Assembly (NCBI RefSeq): GCF_014636495.1
Contig: NZ_BMEM01000002.1
Span: 353,320 to 417,319 of the forward strand
Direction of reading: 5' to 3'
Source: Ornithinimicrobium tianjinense
GTDB lineage: Bacteria > Actinomycetota > Actinomycetes > Actinomycetales > Dermatophilaceae
Length of the DNA: 64,000 nt
Below the pieces are notes generated by a model. The model had not been told where the DNA came from. It searched no databases and saw only the letters and a list, made by a program, of their open reading frames with translations. Below are positions 29,618-38,064 of this stretch, in pieces; positions within the stretch are counted from its first letter, which is position 1; every line of letters starts with the position of its first letter. Position numbers and translations under genes: made by a program.

Positions 29618-30805
29618 TCAGTTCGCGGCGGCGGCCAGCTCGGCGGCCTTGCGGGCGGCGCCGTCCATCGTGTCCTCGATGGAGACCAGCGGGTGGTTGG
29701 CCTCGGCGAGGATGCGGCGGCCCTCCTCGACGTTGTTGCCGTCGAGGCGCACGACGAGGGGCTTGGTCTCCTCGTCGCCGAGCATCTCCAGGGCCTTGAC
29801 GATGCCGTTGGCGACCGCGTCGCACGCGGTGATGCCCCCGAAGACGTTGACGAAGACCGACTTGACCTGCTCGTCACCGAGGATGACGTGCAGACCGTTG
29901 GCCATCACCTCGGCCGAGGCGCCACCGCCGATGTCGAGGAAGTTCGCCGGCTTGGCGACGCCGCCGGTGTAGTCCTCCCCGGCGTAGGCGACCACGTCGA
30001 GCGTCGACATGACCAGACCCGCGCCGTTGCCGATGATGCCGACGTTGCCGTCGAGCTTGACGTAGTTGAGGTCGAGCTCCTTGGCCTGCGCCTCGAGCGG
30101 GTCGGTCGAGGCCTTGTCCTCCAGCTCGGCGTGGTGCGGCTGGCGGAAGTCGGCGTTGCCGTCCAGGGTGACCTTGCCGTCGAGCGCGACGATCTCGCCG
30201 TCCTCGGTCTTGACGAGGGGGTTGACCTCGACCAGCGTGGCGTCCTCGTCGCGGTAGACGGTCCACAGCTTCTGCAGGACCGGGACGATCTTGGCGCCGG
30301 TCTCGGCGTCGAAGCCGGCCTGGTCGACGATCTCCTGGGCCTTGGCCTCGTCGATGCCGGTGTTGGCGTCGACCTCGACCTTGGCCAGGGCCTCGGGGCG
30401 CTCCACGGCAAGCTGCTCGATCTCCATACCGCCCTCCTTGGAGCACATGGCCAGGAGCGAGCGGTTGGCGCGGTCGAGCAGGATCGAGAAGTAGTACTCC
30501 TCGGCGATCCTGGCGCCCTGCGCGATCATCACGCGGTGGACGGTGTGACCCTTGATGTCCATGCCGAGGATGGCGGCCGCGTGCTGCTCGGCCTCGTCGG
30601 CGCTCTTGGCGACCTTGACGCCACCGGCCTTGCCGCGGCCGCCGGTCTTGACCTGGGCCTTGACGACGGTCACGCCACCGGACTTGGGGCCGATCTCCTC
30701 GGCGGCGTCGCGGGCCGCCTCCGGGGTGTCGGCCGTCGCACCGGCGAGCACGGGCACCCCGTGCTTCTCGAACATGTCACGTGCCTGGTACTCGAACAGA
30801 TCCAC
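29618..30805 (-). CDS. sucC: Succinyl-CoA synthetase, beta subunit
   Basis: 395 residues. ATP-grasp subunit binding nucleotide and succinate: [18 protein letters not shown] start, [18 protein letters not shown] nucleotide loop, [11 protein letters not shown] metal-binding region, and GIGNGAGL-like [15 protein letters not shown] phosphate-binding loop, then [13 protein letters not shown] start with GGGAAG upstream. It follows the B12-binding mutase subunit by 67 bp on the same strand, so a succinyl-CoA producer and consumer may be co-expressed. Confidence 0.96.
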   Translation of the reverse strand: MDLFEYQARDMFEKHGVPVLAGATADTPEAARDAAEEIGPKSGGVTVVKAQVKTGGRGKAGGVKVAKSADEAEQHAAAILGMDIKGHTVHRVMIAQGARIAEEYYFSILLDRANRSLLAMCSKEGGMEIEQLAVERPEALAKVEVDANTGIDEAKAQEIVDQAGFDAETGAKIVPVLQKLWTVYRDEDATLVEVNPLVKTEDGEIVALDGKVTLDGNADFRQPHHAELEDKASTDPLEAQAKELDLNYVKLDGNVGIIGNGAGLVMSTLDVVAYAGEDYTGGVAKPANFLDIGGGASAEVMANGLHVILGDEQVKSVFVNVFGGITACDAVANGIVKALEMLGDEETKPLVVRLDGNNVEEGRRILAEANHPLVSIEDTMDGAARKAAELAAAAN

Positions 30806-30872
30806 AGGTCAGCTTCCCGTCGTGTGAGTGATGGTGTTCAGGGCAGAGGTATGGCGTCGGGCGGGTCCGCGC

Positions 30873-31292
30873 TCAGGCGGGCCCGGCTGGGGTCTGGTGG
30901 GCCAGGTGCTCGCGCACCCAGTCGGTGATCGCGGTCGTGCTCGCACCGGGCGTGAAGACCTCGGCGACCCCCATCTCGCGGAGGGCGACCACGTCGTCGT
31001 CCGGGATGATCCCCCCGCCGAAGACGACGATGTCGGAGGCGTCCTGCTCCGCGAGGAGGTCCAGGACCCGCTTGAAGAGGGTCAGGTGGGCCCCGGAGAG
31101 GACGGACAGACCGATGGCGTCCGCGTCCTCGGCGACGGCGGCAGCGACGATCTGCTCCGGGGTCTGGTGCAGCCCGGTGTAGATCACCTCGACGCCGGCG
31201 TCGCGCAGCGCACGGGCGACCACCTTGGCACCGCGGTCGTGGCCGTCGAGGCCCGGCTTGGCCACGACCACACGCAGCGGGGATGGGGTCAT
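30873..31292 (-). CDS. Cobalamin-binding small subunit of methylmalonyl-CoA mutase
   Basis: 139 residues; a stand-alone B12-binding domain. GLDGHDRG is the D-x-H-x-x-G motif whose His18 coordinates cobalt in the base-off form; GLSVLSGAH and [12 protein letters not shown] complete the nucleotide-loop pocket. It should pair with the large subunit at 15591-17174, about 14 kb away. Small subunits for isobutyryl-CoA mutase look similar, so partner choice rests on the residues of the large subunit. TATCCT 7 nt before the ATG indicates a leaderless transcript leading into sucC-sucD. Confidence 0.9.
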   Translation of the reverse strand: MTPSPLRVVVAKPGLDGHDRGAKVVARALRDAGVEVIYTGLHQTPEQIVAAAVAEDADAIGLSVLSGAHLTLFKRVLDLLAEQDASDIVVFGGGIIPDDDVVALREMGVAEVFTPGASTTAITDWVREHLAHQTPAGPA

Positions 31293-31299
31293 GGCGCGC

Positions 31300-31305
31300 A
31301 GGATA
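31300..31305 (-). promoter_or_regulatory. -10 box TATCCT, leaderless start of the B12 subunit-sucCD unit
   Basis: TATCCT on the minus strand, seven bases from ATG 31292. Confidence 0.55.
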
Positions 31306-31323
31306 TCGCAGCGAGGGCGCCGA

Positions 31324-32799
31324 TCATGACGCCGGGACGGGCGCGGCCTGCCCTGGCGCGTGGGTCCAGGAGGCGCCGCGCCGGGCCAGGTAGGTCTCCT
31401 CGGGCCACGAGCTGACGCCGGTGATGCGCAGCCTGACCACCCGTCCCTCCTCGTCGATCTCGAAGGGCACCCGCTCCCCCGACCCGCCGAAGCCGTCCTT
31501 GTCCTCGACGCGGAGCGTGGTCGCGTCGATCGCCCGCACCTCCTCGAGGGCGTCCAACGGTCCCGGGGTCGTCGGATCGAGCATGACCAGCCGGTCACCG
31601 CCGCGGACGACGTCGACCTCTCCCCAGAGCGAGAGATAACGCCCGGTCAGCCGGTCCAGGTCGTCCGGGGTGACTCCGTCCGGGAGTGCCTGCCAGTCGG
31701 CGGAGTCCTTGGTGAGCACGTCGACCAGCTGGACCAGTCCGGTCGCCAGCGTCTCGGCCGGGCCGTCGACGGCGTTGGTGAGCACGCAGACGACCAGGCC
31801 GGTCGCGGGGTCGACCATGGTGCGCGTGATCTGCCCAGGGAAGCCGCCGGAGTGGCCCACCGTCCTCCGCTCGCCGATCGTGGCGCCGATGAGACCCATC
31901 CCGTAGGACACCTGCACCCCGCGCCGGGTGAACGTCGACTCGGGGCGGTGCATGAGCCGCAGGCTGCGGTCGGTGAGCAGCTCCCCCGACCCCAGGGCCA
32001 GCGCCCCGAAGAACCGGCTGAGCTCCTCGGCCGTCGACGCGAAGCCGGTCGCCGCGGCCAGCGCGCCGGTCCCCACGTGATCCACGGTGACCCTGTCCCG
32101 GGTCCGCCCGTGGGGGCGGCTGTGGCCGGTCACCGCGGTCGCCAGCGCCGCGTCGGTCAGCTCGGGGGTGGTGGAGGTCAGGCCGAGGGGGGCGAGGACC
32201 GCCGAGGTGACGTGCTCGGCATACCCCGTGCCCGTCACCTGCTCCACCATCGCGCCGAGGACGCCGTAGCCGATGTTGGAGTACTTGAAGTGCTCCTGCG
32301 GCTCGTAGGTCGCGCCGTGCTCGAGGGCCACGGCCAGCAGCGCGTCGGCGTCCGGGAAGGGGCGGTCGAGCTGCCAGAAGTCGGAGTCGACGCCGTCGCG
32401 GATGACGCCGCCGGTGTGGCTGAGCAGCTCGCGGACCGTGACCTGCGCGAGCGGGGTCTCGCGGTAGTCCTCCAGCACGTCGGCGACGGTGTCGTCCAGC
32501 CGCAGGCGCCCCTGCTCGACGAGCTGCAGGACCGCGACGGCGGTGAAGGTCTTGCTGTGGCTCGCGACGCGGAAGATGTGCTCCGTCGTCAGCGGCTGCC
32601 CCGTCGCGAGATCGGCCACGCCGTAGGCCTCGGAGAGCACGAGCTCCTCGCCCAGCCGGACGGCGACCTGGGCGCCCGGCACCTGCCGGCACTCGACCTG
32701 CGTCGCCAGCCAGCGGGAGAGGTATGGCGCGATCTCCCGCAGGCGCGCCAGGCTGGGTCGGGAGGTGGTCGGTTCAGGTCTCGTCGTCGAGGTGCTCAC
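31324..32799 (-). CDS. Serine hydrolase of the beta-lactamase class C/S12 family
   Basis: 491 residues. The catalytic domain spans about residues 25-370: S-x-x-K motif Ser80-His-Ser-Lys83, Y-S-N in KYSNIGYG, and a C-terminal HSGGF equivalent to the KTG motif. A ~110-residue beta-rich extension follows ([12 protein letters not shown]..., [12 protein letters not shown]), often seen in esterase/peptidase members. No signal peptide is seen, so a cytoplasmic esterase or peptidase is more likely than an antibiotic-resistance enzyme. GTG start set by TAGGGT 8 nt upstream. Confidence 0.85.
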   Translation of the reverse strand: MSTSTTRPEPTTSRPSLARLREIAPYLSRWLATQVECRQVPGAQVAVRLGEELVLSEAYGVADLATGQPLTTEHIFRVASHSKTFTAVAVLQLVEQGRLRLDDTVADVLEDYRETPLAQVTVRELLSHTGGVIRDGVDSDFWQLDRPFPDADALLAVALEHGATYEPQEHFKYSNIGYGVLGAMVEQVTGTGYAEHVTSAVLAPLGLTSTTPELTDAALATAVTGHSRPHGRTRDRVTVDHVGTGALAAATGFASTAEELSRFFGALALGSGELLTDRSLRLMHRPESTFTRRGVQVSYGMGLIGATIGERRTVGHSGGFPGQITRTMVDPATGLVVCVLTNAVDGPAETLATGLVQLVDVLTKDSADWQALPDGVTPDDLDRLTGRYLSLWGEVDVVRGGDRLVMLDPTTPGPLDALEEVRAIDATTLRVEDKDGFGGSGERVPFEIDEEGRVVRLRITGVSSWPEETYLARRGASWTHAPGQAAPVPAS

Positions 32800-32807
32800 G
32801 GCCGACC

Positions 32808-32813
32808 ACCCTA
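32808..32813 (-). promoter_or_regulatory. -10 box TAGGGT, leaderless start of the serine hydrolase
   Basis: TAGGGT on the minus strand, eight bases from GTG 32799. Confidence 0.45.
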
Positions 32814-32833
32814 TTCGCCCCACCGACCGCGCC

Positions 32834-32912
32834 ACGTGGTTGCCCCACAGCCCGCCGAAGGCACCGAGTGGTTCCTTCCGGCCTTCCCTGCAACCACGTC
32901 ACGCGCTCGGTG
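32834..32912. repeat. Two interleaved inverted repeats between pcrA and the serine hydrolase
   Basis: ACGTGGTTGC (32834-32843) pairs perfectly with GCAACCACGT (32890-32899), and CACCGAG (32862-32868) pairs with CTCGGTG (32906-32912). The pairs overlap, so the transcript could form a pseudoknot, or these are protein sites. Position suggests a role in ending pcrA transcripts or controlling the hydrolase promoter immediately downstream. Confidence 0.45.
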
Positions 32913-32922
32913 GGAATGGGGA

Positions 32923-35445
32923 TCAGAGCTTGACGAGGGGGGCCACGCGCACGAGGAGCCGCTTGACGCCGGTGTCACCACCGAAGTCGACGTGCGCCAT
33001 GGTGTGCTTGCCGGTGCCCTCGACCCGCACGACGGTGCCGAGCCCGAAGGTGTCGTGGCTGACCCGGTCGCCGGAGGACAGCGCCTCGATCTCGGCCACC
33101 TCCTGCGCGGAGCGCTCCTTGCGGGGCGCGCTGCCCCGCGGGTTGAGCCGCACCACCTCAGGACGGCCCCCGAAGCCGCCCGACCCGCCGCGCGCGGCAT
33201 ACCCGCCGCCCCAGCTCATCCCCTCCGAGGCCGAGCGGCGCCCGCCGAAGCTCGAGCGGTCGGCGTCGGTGCGCTCCCAGGTGATGAGGTGGTCCGGGAT
33301 CTCGTCGAGGAAGCGGGACGGCGGGAAGTACTGCGGCGCGCCGAAGGCGGCCCGGCTGCCGGCACGCGAGATGTGGAGCTGCTCCCGCGCGCGGGTGATG
33401 CCGACGTAGGCCAGGCGTCGTTCTTCCTCGAGCTCGTCAGGGTCGTCGAGGCTGCGCTGGTGCGGGAAGGTGCCGTCCTCCATGCCGGTGAGGAAGACCA
33501 CGGGGAACTCCAGCCCCTTGGCCGTGTGCAGGGTCATCAGCGTCACCACCCCCGACGACTCGTCACCCTCGGGGATCTCGTCGGCATCGGCCACCAGCGA
33601 GACCTGCTCGAGGAAGTCGACGAGCCCGCCCTCCGGGTAGGTCTCGTCGAACTCCCGGGCCACCGAGACCAGCTCGGCGAGGTTCTCCACGCGCGTCTCG
33701 TCCTGAGGATCGGGGCTCGCCCGCAGCTCGGCGAGGTAGCCAGAACGGTCGAGGATCTCCTCGAGCAGATCCCCGACGCCCCTGTCCGGGTCCGCCGCGA
33801 TCTGACCCAGTCCCTCCAGCAGCGCGGTGAACCCGTGGATCGCCGCGACCGAGCGGCTCGCGATCGCGGGCGCGTCCTCGGCCCGGCCCAGCGCCGCGAC
33901 GAACGGGATGCGCTCCCGCTCGGCGAGCGCCGAGACGGCTCCGACGGCCCGGTCGCCGATCCCGCGCTTGGGCGTGTTGAGGATCCGGCGCAGGTTGACG
34001 TCGTCGGCCGGGTTGGCGATCACCCGCAGGTAGGCGAGCGCGTCCTTGACCTCCTTGCGCTCGTAGAAGCGCGTCCCACCGACGACCTTGTAGGGCAGCC
34101 CCGTCCGGACGAGGATCTCCTCCAGCGCCCGCGACTGGGCGTTGGTCCGGTAGAAGACCGCGACGTCCCCCGGCCGTACCCCGCGCTGGTCGCCCAGCTC
34201 GTCGATGCGGCGCGCCACGAACGAGGCCTCGTCGTGCTCGCTGTCGGCGACGTAGCCCACGATCCGCTCGCCCTCCCCCGCGTCCGTCCACAGCTTCTTC
34301 TCACGGCGCTTGGGGTTGCGGGCGATCACCGCGTTGGCCGCCGAGAGGATCGTCGCGGTCGAGCGGTAGTTCTGCTCGAGCAGGATCGTCCGCGCGTCGG
34401 GGTAGTCCTCCTCGAACTCCACGATGTTGCGGATGGTCGCGCCGCGGAAGGCGTAGATCGACTGGTCGGCGTCACCGACGACGCACAGCTCGGCGGGCGG
34501 CAGCGCCCGGCTGCCCCCGTCGACGATGTCCCCCTCCACCCCCACGAGCTCGCGCACCAGGGCGTACTGCGCGTGGTTGGTGTCCTGGTACTCGTCGACC
34601 ATGACATGCCGGAAGCGCCGGCGGTAGTGCTCGCGCACGTCGGGGAACGCACGCAGCACGTGCACCGTCGTCGAGATGATGTCGTCGAAGTCGAGCGCGT
34701 TGGCCGCCCGCAGCCGCCGCTGGTAGAGCGTGTAGGCCTCGGCGACCTTCTGCTCGTAGGGGTTGTTGCCCACCTGCGCGGCGAAGGTCTCCTCGTCGAC
34801 CAGCTCGTTCTTGGCGTTGGAGACCTTCGCCAGGAACGCCCGCGCCGGGTAGCGCTTGGGGTCCAGGTCGAGATCACGGATGACCATCCCCATCAGCCGC
34901 TGGCTGTCCGCGGCGTCGTAGATGGAGAAGGAGGACTTCAGCCCCGCGGTCTGGGCCTCGCGACGCAGGATCCGCACGCACGCTGAGTGGAAGGTCGAGA
35001 CCCACATCGCCTTGGCCCGCGGACCCACGAGCGTCTCGACACGCTCACGCATCTCTGCGGCCGCCTTGTTGGTGAAGGTGATCGCCAGGATCTGCCCGGG
35101 GTGCACGTGCCGTTCGGCCAGCAGGTAGGCGATCCGGTGCGTGAGCACCCGGGTCTTGCCCGACCCCGCGCCGGCGACGATGAGCAGCGGGCTCCCCGCA
35201 TGCGTGACCGCCTCGCGCTGCGGCTCGTTGAGCCCCGCCAGCAGCTCCTCGACGGTCCGGCCGTCCGCCGTCCGGGCCGTCGGTCGACCCTCGGGCGCGG
35301 GCGCCTCCCCCTCGCCGAGCGCCCACGAGGGCACCCCGCGGTGGTCGACGGCGTGGGCGTCGTCCTCGGCGTGCCCGCTCGCGGCGCCGGGCGCCATCGA
35401 GGGCAGCGGAAGGTCGAAGGACAGGTGGTCGAAGAGGTTGCTCAT
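32923..35445 (-). CDS. pcrA: UvrD/PcrA-type ATP-dependent DNA helicase
   Basis: 840 residues. Superfamily 1A 3'-5' helicase for nucleotide-excision and replication-linked repair. LNEPQREAV Q-motif, Walker A AGAGSGKT at about 91-98, MVDEYQDTNHAQY (motif II), GDADQSIYAFRGA, LEQNYRST, TLHTAKGLEF and YVGITRA (motif VI). The Gly-rich linker near residue 740 leads to a C-terminal Tudor-like domain (GDRVSHDTFGLGTVV) that contacts RNA polymerase in relatives. The first ~65 residues are an acidic family-variable extension. Start ATG 35445 is preferred; an earlier in-frame ATG at 35457 overlaps the -10 box. Confidence 0.95.
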   Translation of the reverse strand: MSNLFDHLSFDLPLPSMAPGAASGHAEDDAHAVDHRGVPSWALGEGEAPAPEGRPTARTADGRTVEELLAGLNEPQREAVTHAGSPLLIVAGAGSGKTRVLTHRIAYLLAERHVHPGQILAITFTNKAAAEMRERVETLVGPRAKAMWVSTFHSACVRILRREAQTAGLKSSFSIYDAADSQRLMGMVIRDLDLDPKRYPARAFLAKVSNAKNELVDEETFAAQVGNNPYEQKVAEAYTLYQRRLRAANALDFDDIISTTVHVLRAFPDVREHYRRRFRHVMVDEYQDTNHAQYALVRELVGVEGDIVDGGSRALPPAELCVVGDADQSIYAFRGATIRNIVEFEEDYPDARTILLEQNYRSTATILSAANAVIARNPKRREKKLWTDAGEGERIVGYVADSEHDEASFVARRIDELGDQRGVRPGDVAVFYRTNAQSRALEEILVRTGLPYKVVGGTRFYERKEVKDALAYLRVIANPADDVNLRRILNTPKRGIGDRAVGAVSALAERERIPFVAALGRAEDAPAIASRSVAAIHGFTALLEGLGQIAADPDRGVGDLLEEILDRSGYLAELRASPDPQDETRVENLAELVSVAREFDETYPEGGLVDFLEQVSLVADADEIPEGDESSGVVTLMTLHTAKGLEFPVVFLTGMEDGTFPHQRSLDDPDELEEERRLAYVGITRAREQLHISRAGSRAAFGAPQYFPPSRFLDEIPDHLITWERTDADRSSFGGRRSASEGMSWGGGYAARGGSGGFGGRPEVVRLNPRGSAPRKERSAQEVAEIEALSSGDRVSHDTFGLGTVVRVEGTGKHTMAHVDFGGDTGVKRLLVRVAPLVKL

Positions 35446-35455
35446 CCTGGCGACC

Positions 35456-35461
35456 ATCCTA
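35456..35461 (-). promoter_or_regulatory. -10 box TAGGAT upstream of pcrA
   Basis: TAGGAT on the minus strand, ten bases from ATG 35445; leader is at most a few nucleotides and lacks a ribosome binding site. Confidence 0.45.
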
Positions 35462-35509
35462 GGCGCGCCCACCGACAGCGACCTTCGGCTCGTCCCCAGC
35501 CACGCGACA

Positions 35510-35515
35510 TACCCT
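35510..35515 (+). promoter_or_regulatory. -10 box TACCCT, leaderless start of a mini-ORF
   Basis: TACCCT followed by seven bases and GTG 35523, the same geometry as other leaderless starts in the window. Confidence 0.5.
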
Positions 35516-35522
35516 GGGGCCT

Positions 35523-35561
35523 GTGCTTCTTCCTCCCGTGACCCTGGACGGACGCGCGTGA
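35523..35561 (+). CDS. 12-codon leaderless mini-ORF coupled to the membrane operon
   Basis: GTG-initiated reading frame of 12 codons (V-L-L-P-P-V-T-L-D-G-R-A) whose TGA overlaps the GTG of the next gene by 4 nt (GTGA). The next gene has no ribosome binding site of its own, so its translation probably depends on ribosomes finishing this frame. Purely sequence-based; it could be a leader peptide or only a ribosome-loading device. No rare-codon or hairpin attenuation signal is visible in it. Confidence 0.4.
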   Translation: MLLPPVTLDGRA

Positions 35562-35950
35562 CCGGCTCATCGGCCTACCTCGACTCCCCGACCCTGGCCG
35601 CCCTCGTGGGCGGCCTCGTCGTCGCCCTCGTCACCCTCGTCGCCGGCCTCAACGGCCGTCCGCCGGGCCGCGTCACCGTGGCTCTGACCCTGCTGCTGCA
35701 GCTGGGTGTGCTCGGCTATGCCGTGCTCTACCTGGTCCGCCAGCTGCGGGGCGAGTCCCCGGTCGGGCCCGCCTGGGAGCTGTGGGCCTACCTCGTGACG
35801 GTCGTCATGCTGCCCGCGCTCGCCCTGGTCTGGGCCAGGGAGGAACGGACCCGGTGGAGCACCTTCGTGCTCTCGGTCGCCGCCTTCACGGCGGCCGTCA
35901 TGGCGGCCCGCGCGGCCCAGATCTGGTACGGCGTGGGGATGACCCCGTGA
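35558..35950 (+). CDS. Small integral membrane protein, unknown function
   Basis: 130 residues with four hydrophobic segments (LAALVGGLVVALVTLVAGL; VTVALTLLLQLGVLGYAVLYLV; ELWAYLVTVVMLPALALVW; FVLSVAAFTAAVMAARAA). Not recognised as a named family. The GTG start overlaps the mini-ORF stop. First of three overlapping membrane-protein genes divergent from pcrA; the tight 4-nt overlaps imply coupled synthesis. Confidence 0.7.
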   Translation: MTGSSAYLDSPTLAALVGGLVVALVTLVAGLNGRPPGRVTVALTLLLQLGVLGYAVLYLVRQLRGESPVGPAWELWAYLVTVVMLPALALVWAREERTRWSTFVLSVAAFTAAVMAARAAQIWYGVGMTP

Positions 35951-36411
35951 GCCGTTCGCTGGCCCACGCCGGCGACCGGCGCCACGGGCCCGGCCGGGTC
36001 ATCCTGGCCCTCTACCTCGTCTTCGTCATCGGGACGGTGTCCCGCTCGGCCGCCCAGATCTCGACCCGCTTCTCCGAGGCGCCGCTCGCCTACACCCTGT
36101 CCGCCGTCGCTGCGGTCGTGTATGTCGTGGCGCTGGTCTCCCTCGCGTCGCGGGGACCGCGGGCCTGGTGGGTGAGCGTGGTGGCGCTCTCCGTGGAGCT
36201 GGCGGGCGTCCTGGCCGTCGGTGCCTGGAGCTACCTGGCACCGCAGATGTTCCCCGACGCCACGGTGTGGAGCCACTTCGGGCAGGGCTACCTCTTCATC
36301 CCGCTCGTCCTGCCCGTGGTAGGACTGTGGTGGCTGCTCTCCCCGCAGGGGGCGAGGGCGCAGGCGCACGGGGCCGAGAGCGACGGGGTGGAGAGCGACG
36401 GGGTGGCATGA
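35947..36411 (+). CDS. Small integral membrane protein, unknown function
   Basis: 154 residues, four hydrophobic segments (VILALYLVFVIGTVSRSA; YTLSAVAAVVYVVALVSLA; WVSVVALSVELAGVLAVGAWS; LFIPLVLPVVGLWWLL). Conserved-looking polar patch AQISTRFSEAPLAY and the aromatic WSHFGQGY lie outside the helices. Ends in a short repeat (ESDGVESDGVA). Overlaps the genes on both sides by 4 nt (GTGA and ATGA). Confidence 0.7.
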   Translation: MSRSLAHAGDRRHGPGRVILALYLVFVIGTVSRSAAQISTRFSEAPLAYTLSAVAAVVYVVALVSLASRGPRAWWVSVVALSVELAGVLAVGAWSYLAPQMFPDATVWSHFGQGYLFIPLVLPVVGLWWLLSPQGARAQAHGAESDGVESDGVA

Positions 36412-37469
36412 GCGAAGAGGCGAGCGAGCAGGGCCCGGGCCTGAGCCCGCTGGGGTGGCGCGACGTCACCAAGTCGGTGGCCGGGCTGGTGCTAGTGGTG
36501 CTGCTCATCGCCTTCGGGCTCCCCCGCATCCTGCGCACCACCTGGTCGGAGATCGGCGCGCAGCTCGCCCGCGTGGAGCCCGGCCACGCCCTCGCGATGG
36601 CCGGGCTGCTCATCGCGGGCCTGTTCTGCTACACCTGGGTGGTGCGCGGGTCGCTGCCCGGGGTCTCCCACCTCCAGGCGCTCAAGGTCAACGCCGTGGC
36701 CTCGCTCGTCTCCAACGTGATGCCGCTGGGGGCAGCGGTCGGGGCGGCCCTGTCCTTCGTCATGCTGCGCTCGTGGGGCTTCGCCTCCCGCGAGATCTCC
36801 AGCTCCATGCTCGTGACCGCGCTGTGGAACCTGCTGGCCCGCATCGCGCTGCCCGTCGTCGGCTGCCTCATCCTCGTGGCCGGGCCCGTCGACGCACCGG
36901 CGATCGTCGTGCGGGCCGCCCTCATCGCCGGTGCGGTCGGCACCGGGCTGATCGTGCTCGCCGCGCTGATGATCTTCAGCGACTCCGTCGCCGCCGGGGT
37001 CGTGCGCGCCGTGGAGACCGTCGCCGGCTGGGTGGGTCGCGGCGACCGGCTCCGGCGTGTGGACCACCTCGTGACCGACCAGCGGCGCCGCGTGGAGACA
37101 CTGGTCCGTCGCGGTGGCGTCGAGATGACGCTGGGCATGGCCGGGATGTTCGTCCTGCTCTTCGGGCTCTACTGGTTCGCCGCCCGCGCGGTGGGTCTGG
37201 ACCTGCCTGTCGCCGAGCTGATCGCCGCCTACACCTTCCGCCAGCTGCTCACCGCCCTCGCCGTGACCCCCGGAGGCCTCGGCGTCACCGAGGTCGGCAC
37301 CGCCGGGCTGCTGGTCCTCTTCGGTGGCAGCCCGGGTGCCGCCTCCGCGACGGCGTTGCTGTATGCCGTGTACGCGCACCTCGTCGTGGTGCCCTTCGGG
37401 GTCGCTGCCCTGGCCGCCTGGCGGGTCGGCATGCACCGGCGCGCCGGTGCCGCCGAGGCGCGCGGCTGA
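36408..37469 (+). CDS. Flippase-like membrane protein (lysylphosphatidylglycerol synthase transmembrane domain)
   Basis: 353 residues, about seven to eight hydrophobic segments. The late motif TPGGLGVTEVG and the earlier VNAVASLVSNVMPLGAAVGAALS are hallmarks of the LPG_synthase_TM/UPF0104 family, whose members flip lipids or lipid-linked sugars. No catalytic synthase domain is attached, so a transport role is likely, substrate unknown. ATG overlaps the previous stop. The two small upstream proteins may be partners; this is inferred only from overlap. Confidence 0.8.
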   Translation: MSEEASEQGPGLSPLGWRDVTKSVAGLVLVVLLIAFGLPRILRTTWSEIGAQLARVEPGHALAMAGLLIAGLFCYTWVVRGSLPGVSHLQALKVNAVASLVSNVMPLGAAVGAALSFVMLRSWGFASREISSSMLVTALWNLLARIALPVVGCLILVAGPVDAPAIVVRAALIAGAVGTGLIVLAALMIFSDSVAAGVVRAVETVAGWVGRGDRLRRVDHLVTDQRRRVETLVRRGGVEMTLGMAGMFVLLFGLYWFAARAVGLDLPVAELIAAYTFRQLLTALAVTPGGLGVTEVGTAGLLVLFGGSPGAASATALLYAVYAHLVVVPFGVAALAAWRVGMHRRAGAAEARG

Positions 37470-37567
37470 CCTCCGCGTCCAGGGTGGCCCTGGCGTATCT
37501 GCGGACGTCGGGCCCTCCTCTGTGAGGATGCCGGCGAGCGCCGGCCACAGTGACCAGGGAGGCTCCC

Positions 37568-38053
37568 ATGGCTTCAGCTCACGACCTCGCCCGGCTCCTG
37601 ACCAAGGGGGACCGGCTCGGGTTCTTCGCCCACCTCGACGATCGCCTCTGGGAGATCGTCGGTGGTGGCCCGCAGGGGTGGCGGCACCGGCTCGAGTCGG
37701 TGGCGCTCAACCCCCAGCCCCTCCCGCCCGAGCCGCCGGAGATCGGCCAGCGGGTGATGCTCGCCATGGCCCGCGGCATCATCGTCGTCGGCGGGCGTGA
37801 GGAGTCCGCGGTCCACGCCTTCTGGGAGGATCTGGAGGACTGGTGCGGCACCGGCTGGCCCCGTCGCTGGCCCTTCCCCTGGCCCGACCCGTGGCCGGAC
37901 CCGCGCCTCGACCCGCGCGCCGACCGCCGCCCGGAGATCCTCGTCGGTGCAGCCCTCACGGCGACCGCCCTGGCCGCCCGCTACCCGGAGGGCGAGATGC
38001 GCGACCTCTTCGACGCGGCCGGTCAGCGACTGATGGACGCCGCCCTCGGCTGA
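37568..38053 (+). CDS. Hypothetical protein with ALNPQPLPP motif
   Basis: 161 residues, soluble. Contains VALNPQPLPPEPP near residue 45, a motif I recall from scattered uncharacterised proteins of streptomycetes and proteobacteria. Farther on is a Trp/Pro repeat: PWPDPWPDPRLDPRADRRPE (about residues 98-117). A helical C-terminus follows (LVGAALTATALAARYPEGEMRDLFDAAGQRLMDAAL). ATG at 37568 has a good AGGGAGG 5 nt upstream, supporting a real gene. Stands alone between a flippase-like gene and convergent gatD. Function unknown. Confidence 0.75.
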   Translation: MASAHDLARLLTKGDRLGFFAHLDDRLWEIVGGGPQGWRHRLESVALNPQPLPPEPPEIGQRVMLAMARGIIVVGGREESAVHAFWEDLEDWCGTGWPRRWPFPWPDPWPDPRLDPRADRRPEILVGAALTATALAARYPEGEMRDLFDAAGQRLMDAALG

Positions 38054-38064
38054 GCCCAGCGCCC

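Noticed and set aside
31324..32799. Serine hydrolase as a secreted beta-lactamase resistance gene
   Set aside because: There is no signal peptide, the protein carries a long extra C-terminal domain, and family S12 is dominated by esterases and peptidases.
31360..34986. A 1208-codon open frame on the plus strand opposite the serine hydrolase and pcrA
   Set aside because: It is antisense to two motif-rich genes, its translation is Arg/Val/Leu/Asp-biased without domains, and long empty antisense frames are expected at this GC content. The same applies to 14202-17171 and other long shadows.
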